Positions 33,886 to 44,984 of a stretch of DNA of 64,000 bases are shown one piece after another. How positions within the stretch are numbered: position 1 is the first letter of the stretch; each line of letters begins with the position of its first letter. Below the pieces are notes generated by a model. It was not told the DNA's origin, made no database searches, and was given only the letters and a program-made list of their open reading frames with translations. The translations under genes and the position numbers were made by a program. The stretch is from assembly GCA_025617745.1 (NCBI GenBank), contig CM046858.1:34046598-34110597 (forward strand), given 5' to 3'. The stretch comes from Heliocidaris erythrogramma (lineage: Eukaryota; Echinodermata; Echinoidea; Camarodonta; Echinometridae).

Positions 33886-34365
33886 GTATATGATTGTGAT
33901 GTTAATCATTTATTGCAGTCGTTTTTATCAAAACCATTCGTAGTTGGGTTTGGGGATGAATATTTTTGGACATTATCTCATGAAGTTGCTAATCCATTTG
34001 GGAAAGATGTATTTCATGCTTTGTGTTTGTTGAGTCGAGCAGATGGAAGTGATTGGTTGACTTATCCGTTGTGGAGAAATAGATGTATCCAAACTGGGCA
34101 AAAATCTGTATTTTTTAGATCTTGGTATGAAAAACGCATCAGATGTATCAATGACTTGATTAATGATGAGGGGAATTTGTTGACTCGTGAAGAATGTGAA
34201 AAAAGGTGTTGCTTGAAACTGAACTATTTGTCTTATTTTTTTTTATTTTGATTTATTTTCTTCTGCATTCATATTAGTAAAACATTTTTTCGGTAATATA
34301 TATGAAATAAACTTGTACAAGTATATTGAATCATTGAATCATTGACATTGAATCATAAATAAACA
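33886..34365 (+). mobile_element. LINE fragment, L1/Tx1-like RT C-terminus
   Basis: The open frame carries VANPFGKDVFHALCLLS, WLTYPLWRNRCIQTGQKSVF and WYEKRIRCINDLINDEGNLL, a pattern I recognise from the C-terminal part of L1/Tx1-type ORF2. It ends at 34248 and a tail with attgaatcattgaatcattg follows. The catalytic RT domain is missing. Confidence 0.75.
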
Positions 34366-34599
34366 AGTACATGAATATGTAACAATTATTTTTCAAAAAC
34401 AAACACGAAATGATAAATTGTCAAATTATTGTAATTCATAAAATATAAAATCATTAGCGGAAGAAGGACTGCCATTATAAGCAGTTTGCTTGAGATTATG
34501 GCAGCCCCAGACAAATATTGTGAAATTGCTAAAACATGTTTAAATAAGCAGAATGGATAAATAATTGAAATCCTAAGTTAAGAGCATATTGATGATAAA

Positions 34600-34835
34600 A
34601 TGGTGATGATGATGATGATAGCGGTGATGGTGGTGATGATGATTAAGAGTTGACACAGAAATTTACCTTGTATATTCAGATAGTAACATCGTTTTAACTT
34701 TGGCTTTAAATGAGTAACGGGAACAACAGGATTTAATGAATTCTGGGAGAGAGTTCCATAGGTCTGGACCATGGTGTCTTATTATTCTATAAGTAAAGCA
34801 ATAAAGTGTGGATATAGAATGTATATTAAAAAAGG
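34600..34835 (-). mobile_element. LINE fragment, CR1/L2-like RT C-terminus, minus strand
   Basis: On the minus strand one frame reads FTYRIIRHHGPDLWNSLPEF, then IKSCCSRYSFKAKVKTMLLS and EYTR before a stop at 34663. LWNSLP followed by FKxxVK is the usual C-terminal signature of CR1-like ORF2. A (GATGAT)n tract at ~34604-34643 lies in the 3' tail. Confidence 0.75.
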
Positions 34836-35555
34836 TCAACAACCTATATTAGATCCGTAGATAGATACATCTACAAAACTTCTTGGAAAAACAAAATGTA
34901 TACCTCGATATACTCGAAATGGGAACGTTATTTAGATTATACCCCCGATAGTTACAAAAATACGGAAATTATATCATGATATTTCGTTTTACTCCGGATA
35001 TTGGTTTAAGATATTTTCAGTATAAGATAGTAAATAGGATTCTATTCTTGAACAAGCAACTACATAGGATGAAAAATGTTCCTTCTGTAGTTGGATGACA
35101 TTGTGCATTTTTTTAATGAATGTGAGATCAGTAAATCAATGTAGAATGAAACAGCAAAATGGATAAATGAAGGCTCTCAAATACAGATAAAGTTTAATTT
35201 AGAATATATAATTGTTTGGTTTGAAGAATTTTTTTTTTTAATTTTAAAATTTTGCTTTGATTAAGCAACAACTGTTTGTACAAAAGCTCTATAACAAAAT
35301 TCCAATTTTCGGTAGTATGAAGATAAAAATTGTTCAATATTACGAGGATGATAGATATATTTATTCTATATCGGGTCTGTATAACAATTTTTATACTAAA
35401 TTCCAGTCACTTCGATCTTTGTTTATTTAAACGAAAATGAGGGAAATGTAAAGGTATTGTTTTAAGTTTAACATATCAGTTTCATTGCATTGTAAAATGT
35501 TGTTTATTTGACTCAATAAAATAGCCTATGGAGGACTAACAAGTTTTTAAAAAAG
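34836..35555. other. AT-rich region, no gene seen
   Basis: No open frame, repeat boundary or RNA gene could be supported. Confidence 0.4.
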
Positions 35556-35740
35556 ATTATTGTTCATATCCATCACGTTTTGACGCTCATGCCGCTGCAC
35601 ATTATTACCCTAGCCTGGTTATAGCCGAGCCGCCAAACTAACCAGCGCCCAAGCATATCAAGTAGCCATTTATACCTGGATGGAAATTGGCAAATGTAGA
35701 TGTCTTGCCGAAGGAGGTTATTGCCACCCTGGAATTAAAA
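35556..35740 (-). mobile_element. Degenerate SINE body, minus strand
   Basis: It matches the 18705-18964 SINE: cattattaccc, ggttatagccgagcc, gccatttatacctggatgg, ggcaaatgtaga and gtcttgcc. The tRNA-like head is lost or too diverged to read. Confidence 0.7.
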
Positions 35741-36541
35741 AAAATGCAACGAGGTTTCGTTAATGGCAGTGTCTTAACAAAAATGCTGAATCGTTTTCGA
35801 TGAAAGCCATGAAACCTCCTGGGTAATAGTAGTAATGAGTTTCACAAGGATTGAAGTGGAAACTGAGAAGTCACAATTATAAGACCCTGCATTTTCAAAA
35901 TTCTACAAAGAAAGAACATAGATTAGCATCCGTGCACGACATTAGCCTTTATCAGTTGCATGAACTTTTCGTGGCAAGCTCTAAAATTAAATTCAGTCAG
36001 TTCTTATGTAAAAAGGATGTTAAGAATTAAGATTCATGTCATTTACAAAAACATAAAGGTAATTTGAATCGGCTTTTTTATCAGAGGCATAGTGGCCATA
36101 TTAAATACAATCAAATGCATCGAATCTATTGGTGTTTGCATTTTAAGCAATATACACAGACTTTCTGAGAATAGTAATCATAAAATAAATGTTTAGTGTT
36201 TGTTGCCTAACTTAAATAGATCTTTGAAGAGTTGAACAAGTGAGATATTTGCTATTTTCTTTTAAAACAATGCTTTAGTTGTTTCCTGTAGTAAATTGCT
36301 CACGACCTATTGATGAAGTTTATGAAGTTTAATGAATTGGAGAAGTAACTCAATCATCACCTATATAAACAACTTATTGGAATAAAGTTTCTTATGCTTC
36401 TTGTACTTAAATGGAATTTCATGAATATTTATAAAATTTCACACATGAAACATCAATCTGAAATGTATCAGCGATGATTTCATTTGATGAAAATGTTTGT
36501 CGTGAATAGAGACGACTATAATACGGCGACTGTGCACTGAA
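35741..36541. other. Unassigned intergenic DNA
   Basis: No feature recognised apart from AT-rich sequence. Confidence 0.35.
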
Positions 36542-36550
36542 TCTATCAGT

Positions 36551-37776
36551 GGCTTATCTCGAAAGTATGCGGTGCGGAGCGGCGTTCAACGCGCCCTTTC
36601 GAGATAATCCCCCCATGTCTCAAAGGGTGCGTTGAAAACGGAGTCTTCCTCAGTCGTTTATAATGAAATAAAATTAATATTAATATTAACGCAAAATAAA
36701 AAATTAACAAGAAACACAATTTATATTAAAATATGTCAAATAAAGATTATTTGCCTAGTCTTGCATATCAGTCGTTTCTTTACTTAAAAAAATAAGGATC
36801 CATTTCTTTCTAAGTATGGAATTCATTTTTTTAATGTAAACTAGTCTTGCAAAACAGTTGTTGAAAATGAAATTACCAATAAAAATTAATCGCCATTTTA
36901 CTTTCATTTTTTCAGACACAAGTTGGTGTATACTTTAAGTCTTACATTGAATTTCATTTTATTAAAGAGAAAAGTGAAGGAGAAAAACTGTAGGGGGTAC
37001 ATAATTATACTTTTTGGTTTATTTTGCCAAAACAAATTGAAATTATCTTTTAATGTCTATAACTTCTGAAGAATTTATTCACTGGCATATGTGCTATATA
37101 TAATCATCACTGTAATCACATACACACAATATGCAATGTAAAGTCGCAGACATTTTCTCACATAGCATGCTCTTCTTTAGTTCAAAATATGTAAGCATCA
37201 CCTTGAGGATCAGTTGATCCATTTAAATCAGTAACAAGACAAAACCAATCATCATTCACTAACAAACTGGTTCACCTTTCCAACAAACTTCATTATTGTT
37301 GCTAATTAAAAAGACAAAAGTAATAACAAGTTTGATATAAAGGTCTAAACATATTTAATACTTTTTAATAAACACTTCACTAGCAAACAATAACAGAAGT
37401 AGAAAGGAAGGTATTATGGTGAATTCAACAGAGATGGATCCCTACATTGGTTAAATCTGTCCCCCCACCCCCCCCCCCCCAAAAAAAATGGCCACGACAT
37501 ATACTTTTAGACTTGAACAAATTGTACTAAGACGAATGTGAAGTAATGAATGGTAATTATGAAGCCTTTAAAAAAAATAATTATATATTTTTAAACACAT
37601 GCAAATTGAAGTCCACGTTCAGCAAGACAGAAAATAACGCTTTTCTCGAAAGGGTGCGTTAACGCGCCACTCCGTTCTCAACGCACCCTTTCGAGACAAA
37701 TAGGCGGGGGGGGGGGGTTATCTCAAAAGGGCGCGTTGAACGTTCCACACCTCACAGCTCCCTTTCGAGATAAGCC
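36551..37776. mobile_element. Mutator-like non-autonomous DNA transposon (1.2 kb)
   Basis: The inverted termini of about 90 bp begin GGCTTATCTCGAAAG and include GTTCAACGCGCCCTTT and AAAGGGTGCGTTGA in both arms. The flanks TCTATCAGT and TCTATCGGT agree at 8 of 9 bases, fitting the 9-bp target duplication of Mutator-like elements. The ends are GC-rich and the interior AT-rich; no transposase frame is present. The right arm contains a G tract at ~37706-37718. Confidence 0.8.
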
Positions 37777-37894
37777 TCTATCGGTTGTGCTATCTTTGTA
37801 ATTTTTGGTTTTACAAATACACTCACAACTTCCTTGTTTTGGGTTTTTTTTTTATAAATCAGTGTGAAATTCACATCTAGTCTCAAGACATTAA

Positions 37895-38532
37895 AGGGCC
37901 CCTGCAACCAAACGCAACCCAAATGCAAGGTTGTTTTGTGTTGTTTTTTTGCTGTTGCATACAACTAATATTCTGTTATTCAAACATCTAGGTATGTTCC
38001 ATAGATTTTTCAATGTTTTTTGAAAAAAATGTTTCCAACCTCCTAAGCTCCACCCCCAAAAAGCTCCAGATCTCATTCTTGCAATGATATCATTTGTTAG
38101 TCATCAGTCAGCTACACTAACATTCTACAATAGATAGTGGAATGTAACTTCCCCCAACCCTGCACATGGTCACAATAGAATTGCATGCTTTCAAACAATA
38201 CCTCTTCATTACCATTCTTTTCCTGGTGATGCTACAGCATGTCTGACATAGCAACTACTATGTAGGCATTGTATGGTCTATGATGGTCATCTCTGACAAA
38301 GCTACATACCACTGTCTCTCCTTAGCTCACTAATGATTGACAGATGGTGTTACTGCAGGAATGGGATCTGAAGCATATTTTTAGGATGGAGCTTTGCATG
38401 TTTGAGGAAATGATTTCAAACAATATTTTAAAATCTATGAAACATATTTAGATGTTTGAATAACAAAATATGAGTTGTATGCATCCCTGCACATCAACAT
38501 AAATCAACTTGCATTTTAGTTGCAGTGGACTT
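37895..38532. mobile_element. TTAA-type foldback MITE, family T2 (638 bp)
   Basis: TTAA occurs at both edges. The termini AGGGCCCCTGCAAC and, reversed, AAGTCCACTGCAAC start inverted arms of about 190 bp (37895-38080 and 38350-38532) sharing atgtttgaataac and gagttgtatgcat-like stretches. No coding capacity. Confidence 0.75.
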
Positions 38533-38536
38533 TTAA

Positions 38537-39850
38537 GTTTAAATCTCAGTCTTATTATCCAACAAAATACCTAGACGTGATTTTCTTCAAATTGATTCAG
38601 TATAGCTTTAGAGATCATACCAATCAAAATCGTGTTCCACTTTTATTTCTAAGACACCCCTTATTATAATTACCTGCATGATGTTTGTTTAAGCCTAAAG
38701 TATTGAAAAATACAAACAATTGCAATTTGTTAAAAGAAAATTCTACACGTAGTTTTCTTTGTTTCTGTTTTATTTTGTTTACGTATTACTTTTTGTTATC
38801 GCATAATGCAGCACAAGATATACGCTCATCTAGTCCACTGCCTGGACAGTTTTCAGTGAGCGCTCCGTGTTACGCACTATACCTACCCTAGACGTTGATG
38901 GCGTATGAGACTCGCACACAGTTTGTTTTCTGGTAAAGTGGGGTTATCGCGGTCTGTGGATAGCGCGTAGCTGGCTTGCGTGCGATAGGTTTCGTATGGG
39001 TCTCATATTCTGATTTAAAAAAAAAGAAAAAAGAAACGGCCAGAATCTGGACTAACCCTCATCCAACAACGAGGCTATAAAAACAAAGCAGTCCTGAGTG
39101 CTGAGTTTTGATACGACGATATCAAGGATGTTTAGTAATGCAAAGCGAAGCGAAATGAAGCGGTTCAATCTGTATAATTATCAACAAATAAGACATAAAC
39201 GATATAATATATGCCTTGCTTAATATAAATCACCAGTCCCAAGCATTATTCAGTATTATCTGTCAAGGTGGCCTTCATGACTACATTAGACCTCTATTAT
39301 GAACTTCAATGATAAGTGTGTCATTCTGAGCAAACTACCTGAACCTTATACCACTTATCTGCTTTAGCTTGACTACATCAATATTCATGAACATCAACAT
39401 GAAACTATATTATATCATATGCATTAACTACTGCAAATGCAGTCAGCCCTGCCTAACTAGCAGTCAAATCAACTTTCTGGACAAAACCATGCAAAACATA
39501 CACCATTTACACCCCCCTGAGTCGAACCAATTCCCATGGTCCCCATTCGACTTAGGAAAGGTTGATTGTAACCTTACAAATTCTACACGCAATTATGTTA
39601 TAAATATATGACCTAGACTATGCCAGTTTTGTGGCTTCATTACTGAGTATTTATCTACAGATATCTTGCCTGAAATTAACCTCATAACATTTATATGCCA
39701 GATGTACCACTACACCGGGGTTTCCCCCTATACTCTTATTCGAATAGTGCAGTGGGTTCTTAATTTTCGGGGGAGGTGGGAGGGAGCAAGCCCCTCGAAT
39801 AATTACAGGGAGAGGCATCTCCGTCCCACTCCCGACTTGCAACTTGTCAT
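38537..39850. other. Unassigned region
   Basis: The longest frame (39369-39611) shows no motif I recognise, and there is no splice context. 39720-39840 is G/C-rich, resembling transposon ends. Confidence 0.3.
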
Positions 39851-39856
39851 AGGGAA

Positions 39857-40283
39857 GTAAACGAAGAAGCTTGATGAAAGGAATTTTTTAATTTGTAAAC
39901 AAATTTTTAGGCATTTTACTCCCAGTGTTAAAGATCGTATGCTCGATCTGTAATGAAAAACATAAGTCAGAAAAAATTGGAACCAGCGGGATTCGAACCT
40001 GTCATCTACTACTTGCCGGGTAGCGACTTAACCACCATGCTATTCTGGTTCACGGCCAAGTCACGATGAACTAGAATCAAACACCCAAGTTTTGACTCAT
40101 TAATATTCAAACGGTCCGCCGTAGACAATAGTTAGTAAACGAAGAAGCTTGATGGGAGGAATTGTTTTAATTTGTAAACAAAATTTTAGGCATTATACTC
40201 CCAGTGTTAAAGATCGTATGATCGATCTGTAATGAAAAACACAAGTCAGAAAAAATTGGAACCAGCGGGATTCGAACCCGCCT
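39857..40283 (-). repeat. Direct duplication carrying tRNA-like segments
   Basis: 39857-40007 and 40133-40283 are near-identical. Each ends, on the minus strand, in a B-box-like GGTTCGAATCCCGCTGGTTC. The first copy extends to a 72-nt tRNA-like head (AACCAGAATAGCATGGTGG, ending at ~40052) with a mismatched T stem, so it is a pseudo-tRNA or SINE head. 40283-40303 contains the inverse of taatttgtaaacaaa. Confidence 0.65.
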
Positions 40284-40734
40284 AAAAATTTGTTTACAAA
40301 TTAGTCATAGGGAGTTTACAATAAGGTGTTTTCGGATGTGTCGACTAGAACGCCGTCCTAGATCCTCCCAGCGAAAATGGACTGATTTGTGTTGACTGCA
40401 TACAAACTAGGTGAAGCATGAAGCTACAATTAGTGAAGTGAGGTTAACGTTTTAGGGAAGACGGCAAAACCATGTTTGAAGCTGATCTGACTAGTGGACG
40501 AGGGAGAAGCCAGTGGACGATTGAGCCGTTCTTGCACAAAGCGTGGTATGCAGCTAACACAAAGCAGTCCATTGTAGCTGGGAGCATGACGGCGTTCAAG
40601 TCGATACATTCGAAATCTCACTATTGACTATTGTAAAACAGATGGGAATCTCCCCACAAATAATACTGGTTTAGATTATCTGCAATATTTTACAGTTTTA
40701 ATGGCGCTGTCACATAATTATTGACGAAAAGGCC

Positions 40735-41030
40735 CCGTCACATTAGAGCGAATAGAGCTAGCGTATGCGTAGCGTACACCATTTTTTCTTGAAATTCGGA
40801 AAAAGTCGAGATACGCTCGAATACGCTCGAATTCTCAAGCAACATCTGGTTCTCAGCGAAGTAGTGAACGTATCAGACGTACGGCTAACGAATGAGGGGC
40901 GTATGCTAACCGTATTACTAGCGTACAAAGTAACGACTGAAAGCGCATGCGTAGCGTCCATCCAGCGGATGCTGAGCGTACGAAACGAATGACCAGCGAA
41001 TGTCCAACGTGTGTGACACTCCTAAACGTC
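40735..41030. repeat. gcgta/tacgc-rich repeat
   Basis: It starts ggccccgtcacattagagcg, like the reverse of cgctgtagtgtgacgcggcc at ~47830-47850. Dozens of gcgta, tacgc and cgtac motifs fill it, and it ends near gtgtgtgacact. Probably a DNA transposon with dense subterminal motifs. Confidence 0.5.
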
Positions 41031-41286
41031 TACATGCCCCCCTACCTTTCTGAACATTTGTCGCGATTGCGCGTTAGCTGTGCACTCACTCAATATAGGC
41101 TATATTAAGTGAAAGCGAACGTAGCGAACGAAATAGCTCATGGAAAGAAAAAAAGTTAGGGGAACTGCTTCTTCTTATGAAAGATTGTTTGTGCCCCTAG
41201 CTTTTGCCTCCTGTTCCACTGCCTCACACTGTATAGTAAATAACAATGGAATCTATTATATAAAGCTTCTCTGATTCTTTGGAGTT

Positions 41287-43080
41287 ATGGCTATTTTGGA
41301 GACTTTGAAATTAAGGGAAAATTTGTACAAACATGCAAAGTTTTGTGTTTCTGCCAATAGCACAGTGTCTGAATTTTTCACATGTAATACAGGAGTCAGA
41401 CAAGGTGAAAACCTCTCACCATTGCTGTTTGCTGTCTATTTTATAAATGACTTTCAAGAACACATTGCCAAATTTTATCCTGAAGAAATTTTATCCTGAA
41501 GAAATCAATAATACCTTACTGGGTGAGGAACAAGAGTTTTTTTTTCAAAATTATTATGCCTGTTGTATGCAGATGACACAATAATACTGACAGAAAGCCC
41601 TGATGAATTGCAAGTAGCGCTGGATGCAGTGCAAGAATATTGTAATACCTGGCGTCTAACAGTCAATGCAAGTAAACAAAAATAATGATTTTTTTCAAGA
41701 GGGAAAATTAGGAAGATACCAAATTTTACATATGGTCATGAAAAAATAGATGTGGTATATGATTTCACTTATCTTGGAGTACAGATTAATTAATTATTAT
41801 AAGAAGGCAATTTCAAAGCAGATAATTCAGGCAAGAAAAGCTTTATACAGTATTTTAACTAAAGCAAAGAAAATGCAGTTGTCCGTCGATATTCAATGTC
41901 ATTTATTTGATCATTTGATCATGCCTATTCTATTGTATGGTAGTGAGGTCTGGGGATATGAAGATTTAAGGCAGATCGAAGTTTTCCATAGGAAATTCCT
42001 CAGAACTTTATTATCTGTAGGTTCATGTACCCGAGACTGCATGGTTTATGGAGAAACTGGTCGAGGATTGATTTTGAATCAGGTGAAGGGTCGACTAGTC
42101 AATTTTTGGTCAAGAATTTTGAGGGGTAAAGATAGTAAATATTCATATGTCCTTTTGAAATTTATTTCTGCCATTCATAGAAATGAACACTTAATGACTT
42201 TAATTCCTCATGGTTAAAGTTTATTGAAGATACATTCAATCAAACTGGCTAGGTCAAAATAGTGGATTGGGTTTGAATATTAATTCTTTGTTAAAATTGA
42301 GACTGAATGATATTTTTTCTCAGGAATGGAGAGATGTAGTTTGGTCAAATCGCATTTGCACAAATTATAGATTATTTAAAGACAACCATGTATTTGAAAG
42401 TTATTTACTCATAAACTACCTGTAAACAAGGGACGACTTGATGCGAACACACCACATAGTGACATGCAGTGCCCTCTTTGCCTAAATACTGATATAGGTG
42501 ATGAATTTCACTATATTTTTGTTTGTCCTTTTTTTGAAAAGGAGAGACGTTTGCCAAAAAAGTTTTGTACATATAGGACCAGGCTTCAGAGTGCTTTACA
42601 CATGACAGAACTATTTGATACTAGGAACACTTCTCAGTTGAAGAATTTACACGCCTTATTATGTTGCAATTTTCTCAAAAAACAGAAACAGAAAATACCT
42701 CAGGATTTTCTGGTAGTACAACTAGAGTTGGACCCATACGTACTCGTAGCGGTAGGATAGTGAAACGGCCTGTTTTGTTTACATTGTAGCTTGTAAATAG
42801 ACTGTATTGTTCTTACATATTACATCACTGTACACTATCTATGCATACATTGCGTTTATTAGTAATTTTTTGGTTATATTCTACACATGTACATTGTTTT
42901 TAAACAACTTTTGTACATTGTTTTTAAAGAACTTTTGTTTGTACATTGTATCATTATGTCATTATCTTTGTAAAATAATTGTATTCAAAAGTTATGTATT
43001 GTTATTTATACTTTAATGTTTGTACTCTCATACCCCGAGAGGGGTCAAAGAGTCAATAAAATTCTATAAAATTCTATAAA
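41287..43080 (+). pseudogene. Decayed LINE ORF2 reverse transcriptase with 3' tail
   Basis: In broken frames: FTCNTGVRQGENLSPLLFAV (RT motif with RQGxxLSP), LYADDTIILTESPDE (catalytic YADD), FTYLGVQIN, then LIMPILLYGSEVWGYED, a gag-knuckle-like CPLCLN...DEFHYIFVCPFF segment and a final stop at 42760. Frameshifts or stops occur near 41499, 41685, 41790 and 42217. The 3' end repeats aaattctat. It sits in a region resembling hAT-like element Y (ttgcctcctgttccactgcc before, gggcacttaga after). The fingers and endonuclease are missing. Confidence 0.85.
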
Positions 43081-43670
43081 TTCTAAGGGCGAGTAGCCTA
43101 CCAGATGTGATAAGGGGGATCACACAAGATTGTAAAAAGGCGGTTATCAGACAACATGTATCAGATTTGAAGGGACTTATCGCGTGTAGACTTGCAATAT
43201 ATTTACGTAAAAAGTAAAGGGGCACTTAGAGGTGATTTCGAGAACTTATAAGAAACCAAATAGTGGGGCGGCATAGCGACAAAATATACCCGAAATGTGC
43301 ACTTTGGGTTAATGGAACCAAATTTAGCACAAATGTAGATACAGTATAAACAAATTCAAATGTGGACCGTGGAGGCCATTTCTAAAAGATGGGCACCATA
43401 GGGGCACTTTTTCTATATACCTCTAATGTGAAAATTAAATTTTATTATGACATCAGTCCTTCTTAGTCAAATGTTTCAGGAATGAAAACATGATTTAGGG
43501 GCTCAATTTGATAAAGGGGGCTATTTTAAATCGAAAATAGCCCCCAGATTACATCTATTTTGTAATAAAGGCACACAGGTAGATTACAACATTATTACAA
43601 CATTTAGATGTGGCGACATCTCATTTCCTGCCCCCGAGGGCCGTTCACATCAAGCCTTTTATAATCTGAA
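43081..43670. repeat. Continuation of element-Y-like DNA
   Basis: It contains aaggggcactt and ttatcag motifs resembling the minisatellite at 8570-9260, then unassigned AT-rich sequence. No gene. Confidence 0.4.
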
Positions 43671-43678
43671 TTCATGTC

Positions 43679-44109
43679 AATTCACGTAAATAAGATAATA
43701 GGCTGCATGATTTTTTTTTCCATAGAAAAAAAAATAATTTAAATGATTTAAACCTTTGTCGGTGTCATTTCAAACAAAAGTATGAACGTAAAATAGTCTA
43801 ATACATGAATAAAGATTCCACTCTGTCAACTACTCCACTAAATTCTGAGAGGGTTGTACATAATAAATGTCACACTAATAGTTCTTGGCAGGGCAATTCA
43901 CGTAAATAAGATAATAGGCTGCATGATTTTTTTTTCCATAGAAAAAAAAATAATTTAAATGATTTAAACCTTTGTCGGTGTCATTTCAAACAAAAGTATG
44001 AACGTAAAATAGTCTAATACATGAATAAAGATTCCACTCTGTCAACTACTCCACTAAATTCTGAGAGGGTTGTACATAATAAATGTCACACTAATAGTTC
44101 TTGGCAGGG
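43679..44109. repeat. Perfect or near-perfect 216-bp tandem duplication
   Basis: The block from caattcacgtaaataagata through ttcttggcagggc occurs twice in a row with no difference that I can see. It is either very recent or an assembly duplication. The joined sequence runs into a probable LINE tail. Confidence 0.85.
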
Positions 44110-44462
44110 CTCATTGGGCTTGGAACTGACAAATCTGTCCAGTAAGGAACGAACTTTCCTCTCTCTTTCAGGCTTCACTTCATACTGTTCTTCCGCTGGT
44201 GCTTCCTAATTGCTACTTTAAATCTTTGAAAATCCTGCATATAGTGGAGACAATATCAAGAAAACTAGATTCCAAAATGATAATGCTACCTTAATGCTTG
44301 ACATTACAGAATTAAACTCTCTGGGAGTTGACAGCAATTGATAAAAAGAACAATCACTGTGACAAAAGAAGAGCATCCATCTTCCATGTGATATTCATTC
44401 TGATGACTATACTCTAATGGGCCACCCGGTTAAAATAAAACTAACTAACTAACTAACTAGCT
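44110..44462 (+). mobile_element. Probable LINE 3' tail
   Basis: It ends with ggccacccggttaaaataaa followed by (aact)n, a layout common at CR1/L2-type 3' ends. No RT motif is visible upstream; the assignment rests on the tail. (aaat)n follows at ~44468-44500. Confidence 0.4.
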
Positions 44463-44984
44463 GAAATTATAAATAAATAAATAAATAAATATATAAATAA
44501 ATATTAACCTAAAGAAGAAGGCTGTTCAATGCGCAATTGATGTCAAGTATAATAGCAAAGTATACGAGAAATCTTTCTTTTTTCACAAGAGACTTGCTCT
44601 CGGCTTGGGAGTGGGGTGTCTTAAATGCATCTGTCTAGCAGCTATCTAAAGTCTAGCCACGCTTAGTATATTCCCCATCAAATGCTGCTGAAATGGTGCC
44701 TCAGCTCGTTTGCTGTATTGTGAAGAATGCTCTTTCCCTTACTCCTAATTCCGGTTTTTCTATTTTTTTCCTTTTCACTTTGTTATTTCGAAGATACCAT
44801 ACCCTTCCTCACAAATTGTTCGCCAGCTTTCCTCTTCGAGGCCGTGGCTTATATTGCTCACCATTTTTTCCCTTTTGTTTACAGAGTTTTGCATTTTTTC
44901 TTTTTAATTTTGTTGCTTTAAAGATACCATAAGCTTTTAAATTGTCTGCTAACTCTGGTCGCGGCTGATTGGTCGTCAGTCAGT

